Shown one piece after another: positions 1 to 5,366 of a DNA stretch of 7,509 nt. Numbering within the stretch: the stretch's first letter is position 1; each line of letters starts with the position of its first letter. The position numbers were made by a program, and so were the translations under genes. The stretch comes from an uncultured Collinsella sp. (GTDB lineage: Bacteria > Actinomycetota > Coriobacteriia > Coriobacteriales > Coriobacteriaceae), in assembly GCA_902464175.1 (NCBI GenBank), contig CABQHZ010000086.1, forward strand, positions 1 through 7,509. The letters run 5' to 3'. Below the pieces are notes generated by a model, which worked only from the letters and a program-made list of their open reading frames with translations, was not told the origin of the DNA and ran no database searches.

Positions 1-416
1 TGAACATCGATATCGTCCTTTTTGCAGGCCGCATCGTCCTGGTCGCCCTGCTCTATATCTTCCTGTTCGCCGTCATGAAGACCGGCGTGGGACTTGTGCG
101 CGGACAGCGCCGCGACTCGGCTATCTGGACGATCGATGTGGACAAGGGCCCGCGCGGTATCCGCGGCATCCACGTAGACATGCTCGGCCCCGTCATCGTC
201 GGTCGCTCGCCATCTTCGGACATCTGCATCAACGAACCATTCGTCTCGGCCTCGCATGCGCGCTTTTCGCTGCAGGGCCCGGCGCTCATCATCGAGGACC
301 TCAACTCGCTTAACGGCACGCTCGTCAACGGCCGCCAGCTTGTGGAGCCCGCAACGCTGCGCGAGGGCGACGAAGTCCAGATCGGCGATGTGGTCATGAA
401 GGTGAACCGTCGATGA
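1..416 (+). CDS. fhaB: Membrane-anchored FHA-domain protein, FhaB-like (5' end cut by window edge)
   Basis: FHA domains bind phosphothreonine peptides, so this protein probably recruits proteins phosphorylated by the downstream PknB at the inner face of the membrane. The window opens with TG directly before an in-frame AAC, which fits a start codon whose first base is missing, giving about 138 residues. An internal ATG at 75 would delete the membrane helix and is a poor start. Residues 5-25 (full-length numbering) form a hydrophobic helix, followed by a basic stretch (R34-R38). The FHA domain covers about 60-138 and shows the canonical phosphopeptide-binding residues: G68-R69-S70, S85-x-x-x-x-S90 with H86 (SASH), and N105-G106 followed by N110-G111 in the second conserved loop. 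The usual STNGT reads SLNGT here. A helix plus one FHA domain matches mycobacterial FhaB (FipA), which is of similar length, rather than the longer cytosolic FhaA. The stop overlaps the next start (ATGA), indicating translational coupling to pstP. Confidence 0.92.
   Translation, partial: NIDIVLFAGRIVLVALLYIFLFAVMKTGVGLVRGQRRDSAIWTIDVDKGPRGIRGIHVDMLGPVIVGRSPSSDICINEPFVSASHARFSLQGPALIIEDLNSLNGTLVNGRQLVEPATLREGDEVQIGDVVMKVNRR
399..404 (+). promoter_or_regulatory. Ribosome binding site of pstP, inside the end of fhaB
   Basis: AAGGTG ends 8 nt before the ATG at 413. It supports the overlapping start over the in-frame ATG at 443, whose nearest GAGGAG lies about 15 nt upstream. Confidence 0.6.
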
Positions 417-2347
417 TCGACGAGGAGAACAAGTCCGCGACTATGACCGAGGCACCGGCTGCCGCCACAGCTGCGCCGGCCCACGCCGCTCCGGCGGGCT
501 CCGCACCCGTGGAACCCGAGGACACCGTGTTCTCCCTGCCTCTTTCGCATGTAACGCATGATATTTCGGATCTCGCCGATAACGAGGACGAAGAGGATGC
601 CGTAGCGGCGCCCATCGGCGCACATGCCGCGGAACAGCCCACAGCGCCCGAAGCAACCTCGGCGCCAGCTCACTTTGCAGAGCCTGTCGCCGCGGCAATC
701 AACGAGAGCGCTGCGGTGTTTGCGGCACCCGAGCCCGCCGCGCCGGCGTTTCCCATAGCCCCGGCATCCGAGGTTGCGCCCGCGTCTACGCCGGCGCCCG
801 AGGCGGGGCCATCCCCCGAGGACGGCCCTGCACCCAAGGCCCCGCAGCCTGCGCCCGCAAGCGAGTCCGATGCCGTGACCGAGCCCGCCGCCCAGTCGCA
901 AAGCACACCCGCGCCGTCGCACTTTGCGACGCCCGAGCCTATAGACGTCAGCCCGCAAGACGACGAGTCGACCGCCTGCGCGTCCGAAGAGCCCGGCTCC
1001 CCGGACACCGGCGATTCCGAATCAAACGCCGAGACCGACACCGTCTCTCCCGGTGACACAGCCGAGATCGACGTTGCCGCCGTTGAGGCCAAGCTCAAAG
1101 ACCCCGGCTCGACCATGAGCTTTGAGCCCCTGACCGAAGAGCGCATCGAGACCGACTCGACCTATGATGCCGGCACCACCACGCAACTCATGTGGGGCGC
1201 CCGCTCTGACGTTGGCTGCGTACGCCCGCACAATGAGGATTCCTACCTGGTGCAGTCGCCGCTCTTTTGCGTATGCGACGGCATGGGCGGTCACGCCGCC
1301 GGCGAGGTAGCCTCTTCCATCGCCGTCGAGACTATTGCCAAGACGGCCCCGCAGTCCGCCGACGCAGCACGCCTGGCCGCAGCCGTCGAGGCAGCCAACG
1401 CCGCCGTAATCGAGGCGGCCCTGAACGGCCTGGGCAAGCCCGGCATGGGCTGCACAGCCACTTGCGCCTATATCGAAAACGACACGCTCGCCATCGCCCA
1501 CGTGGGTGACTCTCGCGCCTACCTGCTCCACGAGGGCACGCTCATCCGCGTGACCCGCGACCACTCCTACGTGGAGGAGCTCGTGGACGCCGGCGAGATT
1601 ACGGCAGACGAGGCTCGCGTCCACCCCAACCGCTCGGTCATCACCCGTGCGCTGGGCTCGGACCCCGCCATGTATGCCGACCACTTCACTCTGCATATCG
1701 AGGAAGGCGACCGCCTGATCCTGTGCTCTGACGGCCTTTCGAGCATGATTCCCGATAGCGATATCGAGAACATCGCCACGCAGTCCTCAACCGCGCAAAT
1801 CTGTGTCGACAACCTAGTGGACGCGGCGCTTGCCGCCGGCGGCCACGACAACGTGACCGTAGTAGTCGTTGACCTGGTTGACGATGGCGTTATGCGCGAA
1901 GCGCAACGCGTGCGTCGCCGCAACATTACTATCGCCGCCATCCTGGCCCTCGTCTTTGTGCTGGCAGCTGGCATCTGGGCCTACACGGGTGTCACCGGCT
2001 CGTACTACCTGGGTACCTACCAGGGCAATGTCGCCGTCTGGCGCGGCCTGCCCGGCAAGCCGCTCGGACTCAAGCTCCACTGGCTCGAAAGCGAAACCAG
2101 CATTAAGCTGTCCGACCTGCCCGAAGACACGCAAAACCGCCTCAAGGCGGGCATTCCGCAAACAAGTGTCGACGATGCGCAGGACACGATATCCAAGTAC
2201 CGCCACCAGATCGATGAAGAGCAGACCCGCCAGGTGATCGACGCGCAAACGATTCGCGACAACACCAATCAGGGATCGACCTCCGAATCAGATTCCGAGA
2301 AAACCGCCGAACAGTCCGCCGAGGCCGAAGCCTCCGATAAGAATTAG
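413..2347 (+). CDS. pstP: Membrane-bound PP2C-family Ser/Thr protein phosphatase, PstP-like, with long disordered N-terminus
   Basis: This metal-dependent phosphatase removes phosphate from Ser/Thr and is the expected antagonist of PknB. It has 644 residues. Residues 1 to about 258 are Ala/Pro/Glu/Ser/Thr-rich and acidic, with no predicted fold. The PP2C domain spans about 260-492. Its motifs are R271-x-x-N274-E275-D276, D289-G290-M291-G292-G293-H294, V364-G-D-S-R-A-Y370, S439-D440-G441 and G477-H-D-N480, so the metal-binding aspartates (276, 289, 440, 479) are all present and it should be active. After a short basic linker (R-V-R-R-R-N504), a helix at about 505-526 crosses the membrane. Residues 527-644 are extracellular and include GSYYLGTYQGNVAVWRGLPG, which resembles the PstP extracellular domain, followed by an acidic Ser/Glu-rich tail. 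The start at 413 is chosen because AAGGTG (399-404) lies 8 nt upstream and it gives the ATGA overlap. ATG at 443 has a worse-placed purine stretch. The catalytic assignment is firm. The role of the N-terminal extension is unknown. Confidence 0.95.
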   Translation: MIDEENKSATMTEAPAAATAAPAHAAPAGSAPVEPEDTVFSLPLSHVTHDISDLADNEDEEDAVAAPIGAHAAEQPTAPEATSAPAHFAEPVAAAINESAAVFAAPEPAAPAFPIAPASEVAPASTPAPEAGPSPEDGPAPKAPQPAPASESDAVTEPAAQSQSTPAPSHFATPEPIDVSPQDDESTACASEEPGSPDTGDSESNAETDTVSPGDTAEIDVAAVEAKLKDPGSTMSFEPLTEERIETDSTYDAGTTTQLMWGARSDVGCVRPHNEDSYLVQSPLFCVCDGMGGHAAGEVASSIAVETIAKTAPQSADAARLAAAVEAANAAVIEAALNGLGKPGMGCTATCAYIENDTLAIAHVGDSRAYLLHEGTLIRVTRDHSYVEELVDAGEITADEARVHPNRSVITRALGSDPAMYADHFTLHIEEGDRLILCSDGLSSMIPDSDIENIATQSSTAQICVDNLVDAALAAGGHDNVTVVVVDLVDDGVMREAQRVRRRNITIAAILALVFVLAAGIWAYTGVTGSYYLGTYQGNVAVWRGLPGKPLGLKLHWLESETSIKLSDLPEDTQNRLKAGIPQTSVDDAQDTISKYRHQIDEEQTRQVIDAQTIRDNTNQGSTSESDSEKTAEQSAEAEASDKN

Positions 2348-2348
2348 A

Positions 2349-2355
2349 AAGGGAG
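2349..2355 (+). promoter_or_regulatory. Ribosome binding site that fixes the start of the SEDS-PBP gene
   Basis: AAGGGAG ends 8 nt before the ATG at 2364, which is ideal spacing. A longer reading from GTG at 2355 would begin inside this site and leave no room for ribosome binding, so ATG 2364 is the start I use. The site begins just after the pstP stop (2345-2347), so the two genes are probably co-transcribed and translated in close succession. Confidence 0.8.
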
Positions 2356-2363
2356 TGCCGCTT

Positions 2364-5234
2364 ATGAGTCGCCGCAACACCGAGCTGCTCTTGCTCATCG
2401 CCTCGGCGTTCCCCGTCATCCTGCTGTATGCGATGTACGTCCTCACCGCAGGCGCTGCCATCTCCTTTGAGACGCTCGCCGTACCGATCGGCCTCTTTGC
2501 CGCCTTCGCTGCGGCACATATCGCCGTGCGCATCTTGGCGCCCGGCGCCGACCCCGCCATCCTGCCCATTGTCTTTGTGCTTTCGGGCATCGGCATCACG
2601 TTCGTGACACGTCTCGCCCCCGCTCTCGCCATCTCACAGCTCATCATCCTGTTTGTCTCGGTGGCGCTCATGGTGGGAACGCTCGCACTGGTCAAAAACC
2701 TCGACGTGGTCATGCGCTACAAGTACACCTTTGGCATTATCGGCATCATCCTGCTGATGCTGCCCATCTTTATCGGCACCACGATCTCGGGCTCCAAGCT
2801 GTGGATTCGCATCGCGGGCTTTACCATCCAGCCTGGCGAGTTCGCCAAGGTCTTTATCGTGCTGTTCCTGGCCGGGTACCTGGCCGAGAACCGCGAGCTG
2901 CTCTCCATCTCCAACCGCAAGATCCTGGGCTTTAAGATCCCTCGCCTGCGACTGCTGCTGCCGCTGTTTGCCGTGTGGGGTGTGTGCCTGCTCGTCGTCG
3001 TCTTCGAACGCGACCTGGGTTCGGCCGTGCTGTTCTACACTATCTTCTTGCTGATGCTCTACGTTGCCACGGGGCGCTTTTCGTATGTCGTTATCGGCCT
3101 TGCGCTCTTGGCCGTCGGCGCCGTGGGCGCCTACAAGTTCCTGTCGCACGTTCAGGTGCGCTTCCAAGTTTGGATCGATCCGTTTAAGGACGCCCAGGGC
3201 CAGGGCTACCAGATCGTCCAGTCGCTCTTCTCGCTTGCCGATGGCGGTCTGGTCGGTGTTGGTATCGGCAACGGCATGGCCAACAACATCCCTGTCGTCG
3301 AGTCCGACTTTATCTTCTCTGCCATCGGCGAGGAGATGGGCCTTTTGGGCGGCGGCGCCGTGCTCATCCTGTTTATGCTCTTTGCCGTGCGTGGCCTCAC
3401 CACGGCTGCCCGCGCTAAATCCGACCTCGCCGCCTTTAGCGCCACGGGCCTTACGGCCGCCATCAGCTTCCAGGCCTTCTTGATCGTTGGCGGCGTAACC
3501 CGCCTGATCCCGCTGACCGGCGTCACCCTGCCCTTTATGAGCCAGGGCGGCTCCTCGCTGCTGGCGAGCTTTATCATCGTCGCGCTCCTGCTGCGCGCCG
3601 GTGACGAAGCGACCGGACGCGAGGCCGAGCTCACCGGCACCGGCACCATGACCGCCATCACCGATGATCAGGTCGCATCCGCCGCCGCCCCGACGGGCAC
3701 GCGCTTTGCCACCTCGTCTTCCTACGGTAGCGGCAGCCATTCCGTCGGCTCGCGCATGCGCCGTCGCCTGCTCGACACGCCTGAATCCGGCGTGCTCGGC
3801 CGCGTCGCACTCGCCAACCGTCTAACCCGTGCGGTGCTCGCCTTTACGGCGCTGTTCGCCATCCTTATCGGCAACCTCACCTATGTCCAGGTCATCAAGG
3901 CCAAGGACTATCAGGATATGCCGACCAACAACCACACCATCGCCCGCTCCAAGTACATCCAGCGCGGCTCCATCATCACGTCCGACGGCGTGACGCTGGC
4001 CGAGTCGCTGCAGCAGGAGGACGGCACCTACGTACGCTCCTACCCCAACGGCAACCTGGCAGCGCACGTGGTTGGCTACGTGAGCCAGCAGTATGGCACC
4101 ACCGCCATCGAGAGTGTCATGAACGACACGCTCACCGGCTCTAAGGATTACTCCAGCTGGAACAACGCCATCGCGTCGCTCGCGGGCCAGACCCAGCCGG
4201 GCAACACCGCCAAGCTCACCATCGACTCGCGTATCCAGACGGCGGCCGAGCAGGCGCTCAAGGGCTTTAAGGGCGCTGTAGTGGTCATCGACCCGCGTAC
4301 CGGTGCGGTGCTCGCATGCGCCAGCTCGCCCACCTATGACAACACCAACATCGACGCCCTGCTGCAGGCGGGCGGCGGCGAGGACGGCTCCATGTACAAT
4401 CGCGCCATGGACGCGCTGTACACGCCGGGCTCCACGTTTAAGGTCGTTACGCTTTCCGCGGCACTCGAGACCGGCACCGCCAGCCTTACCAGCACCTACC
4501 AGGCGCCCGGCTCCATGGACATCGGCAACGCGCCGGTCACCAACTATGCCAACGAGAGCTACGGCACCATCAGCCTGCAGCAGGCCTTTGCCGTGTCTTC
4601 CAACGTCGTCTTTGGCCAGGTGGCAAACGAAGTTGGCGCAAACACGCTCGTGCAGTTTGCCAACGCCTTTGGCTACGGCCAAAAGCTCGGCCAGGACCTG
4701 ACCTCCGCGGCCTCCATCATGGCCGACCCGTCGCTCATGACCGAGTGGGAGACCGCCTGGGCCGGCGCCGGCCAGCCTGTCGGCATGGACCACACGCCCG
4801 GGCCGCAGACCACCGTCATGCAAAACGCCGTGATTGCCGCCGCCATCGCTAACAGTGGCGTGGTCATGGACCCGTACTTTGTAGCCCAGGTACTCGCCCC
4901 GGACGGAACTGTGGTCAAGACCACGCAGTCCCGCTCGCTGGGTCAGGCCGTCAGCTCCGCCACGGCCGACCAGGTCAAGCAGGCCATGCTCGCCGTCGTC
5001 CAGTCCGGTACCGGCACCGATGCCCAGGTCCCCGGCGTCAAGGTCGCCGGCAAGACCGGCTCGGCCGAGACCGGCGGCACCAACGTCAACTCGATGTTCG
5101 TTGGCTTTGCACCTTACGATTCACCCACGGTCGCCATCTCGGTGGCCTTGGAGGATTACGACAAACACGACGTCAAGGCGGCCAAGATTGCCGGCATCGT
5201 CCTGACCGCGGCGCTCGCCGCACAGGGAGCGTGA
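2364..5234 (+). CDS. rodA-pbpA: Fused SEDS peptidoglycan glycosyltransferase (RodA/FtsW type) and class B penicillin-binding protein (PbpA type)
   Basis: One 956-residue chain carries both partners of a peptidoglycan synthase: a SEDS polymerase that links lipid II disaccharides, and a D,D-transpeptidase that cross-links stem peptides outside the membrane. Residues 1-415 contain about 12 hydrophobic helices. SEDS landmarks are W147, Q156-P-G-E159 (usually QPSE), D217-L-G-S-A, the extracellular-loop motif E313-S-D315-F-I-F with the presumed catalytic Asp315, and G395-G-S-S398 near the last helix. Residues about 416-485 form a Gly/Ser/Thr-rich linker with basic R466-R-R468, probably cytoplasmic. 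Helix 487-506 then exports the PBP part, with R534-G535 in the short N-terminal region and the transpeptidase at about 620-950. The catalytic motifs are S690-T-F-K693, S745-S-N747 and K897-T-G-S900, all intact. Twelve helices place the linker inside, which fits the topology of the next helix. In mycobacteria rodA and pbpA are adjacent separate genes. No stop, frameshift or convincing internal ribosome site was seen at the junction (in-frame ATGs at 3648 and 3756 lack one). Confidence 0.95.
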   Translation: MSRRNTELLLLIASAFPVILLYAMYVLTAGAAISFETLAVPIGLFAAFAAAHIAVRILAPGADPAILPIVFVLSGIGITFVTRLAPALAISQLIILFVSVALMVGTLALVKNLDVVMRYKYTFGIIGIILLMLPIFIGTTISGSKLWIRIAGFTIQPGEFAKVFIVLFLAGYLAENRELLSISNRKILGFKIPRLRLLLPLFAVWGVCLLVVVFERDLGSAVLFYTIFLLMLYVATGRFSYVVIGLALLAVGAVGAYKFLSHVQVRFQVWIDPFKDAQGQGYQIVQSLFSLADGGLVGVGIGNGMANNIPVVESDFIFSAIGEEMGLLGGGAVLILFMLFAVRGLTTAARAKSDLAAFSATGLTAAISFQAFLIVGGVTRLIPLTGVTLPFMSQGGSSLLASFIIVALLLRAGDEATGREAELTGTGTMTAITDDQVASAAAPTGTRFATSSSYGSGSHSVGSRMRRRLLDTPESGVLGRVALANRLTRAVLAFTALFAILIGNLTYVQVIKAKDYQDMPTNNHTIARSKYIQRGSIITSDGVTLAESLQQEDGTYVRSYPNGNLAAHVVGYVSQQYGTTAIESVMNDTLTGSKDYSSWNNAIASLAGQTQPGNTAKLTIDSRIQTAAEQALKGFKGAVVVIDPRTGAVLACASSPTYDNTNIDALLQAGGGEDGSMYNRAMDALYTPGSTFKVVTLSAALETGTASLTSTYQAPGSMDIGNAPVTNYANESYGTISLQQAFAVSSNVVFGQVANEVGANTLVQFANAFGYGQKLGQDLTSAASIMADPSLMTEWETAWAGAGQPVGMDHTPGPQTTVMQNAVIAAAIANSGVVMDPYFVAQVLAPDGTVVKTTQSRSLGQAVSSATADQVKQAMLAVVQSGTGTDAQVPGVKVAGKTGSAETGGTNVNSMFVGFAPYDSPTVAISVALEDYDKHDVKAAKIAGIVLTAALAAQGA

Positions 5235-5284
5235 TGCCCATGATTGAATCGGACACCCGAGGCGCGCCGCGGCCGAAGAGTTAG
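5234..5284 (+). other. Possible 16-codon mini-ORF overlapping the SEDS-PBP stop
   Basis: ATG at 5234 overlaps the preceding stop (TGATG) and has GGGAG (5225-5229) 4 nt upstream. The frame reads MPMIESDTRGAPRPKS and ends at TAG 5282-5284, so it lies out of frame with pknB, which starts 82 nt later. It could be a coupled leader peptide, the remnant of a lost gene, or chance. No homology is recognised. Confidence 0.2.
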
Positions 5285-5296
5285 CGGCAACGCGCC
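5261..5296 (+). other. Imperfect GC-rich hairpin in the rodA-pbpA / pknB gap
   Basis: GGCGCGCCGC (5261-5270) can pair with GCGG (5284-5287) plus CGCGCC (5291-5296), giving 10 base pairs with a 3-nt bulge (CAA, 5288-5290) and a 13-nt loop. No T-run follows, so it does not look like an intrinsic terminator. It may be an mRNA stability or processing element. A smaller stem (GGCC 5301-5304 with GGCC 5310-5313) follows. The rest of the 132-nt gap shows no confident promoter. Confidence 0.4.
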
Positions 5297-5356
5297 ACAC
5301 GGCCCCAGCGGCCACATCGTAGGTACTACACACATCGTTGAGCGAATAGTTATGTT

Positions 5357-5361
5357 AGGAG
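5357..5361 (+). promoter_or_regulatory. Ribosome binding site that fixes the pknB start
   Basis: AGGAG lies 5 nt before ATG 5367. The upstream candidates are less convincing: ATG 5352 has only a weak GAGCG, and the open frame back to TTG 5244 encodes a low-complexity stretch unlike any kinase N-terminus. The kinase domain begins a few residues after Met at 5367, as is usual for PknB. Confidence 0.75.
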
Positions 5362-5366
5362 CAGGA

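Noticed and set aside
53..958. 301-codon open frame on the - strand across fhaB and the PstP tail
   Set aside because: Its translation is Arg/Gly/Cys-rich and low-complexity, and it lies opposite two genes with good starts.
2355..2363. GTG start for the SEDS-PBP gene
   Set aside because: The only ribosome binding site overlaps this GTG. ATG 2364 has ideal spacing.
2634..3740. 368-codon open frame on the - strand opposite the SEDS region
   Set aside because: Its composition is rich in Gly, Asp, Gln, Arg and His and matches no family. The + strand carries clear SEDS motifs.
3822..4823. 333-codon open frame on the - strand opposite the transpeptidase
   Set aside because: It is a codon-bias shadow with a Gly/Val/Arg/Asp-rich translation and no recognisable motif.
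5338..5356. TTGAGC / TATGTT as a promoter for pknB
   Set aside because: The spacer is only 7 nt, far from the usual 16-18, and no acceptable -35 lies at the proper distance from TATGTT.
5244..5366. N-terminal extension of pknB from TTG 5244
   Set aside because: The extension is unlike kinase N-termini, TTG lacks a ribosome site, and ATG 5367 has AGGAG at the right distance.
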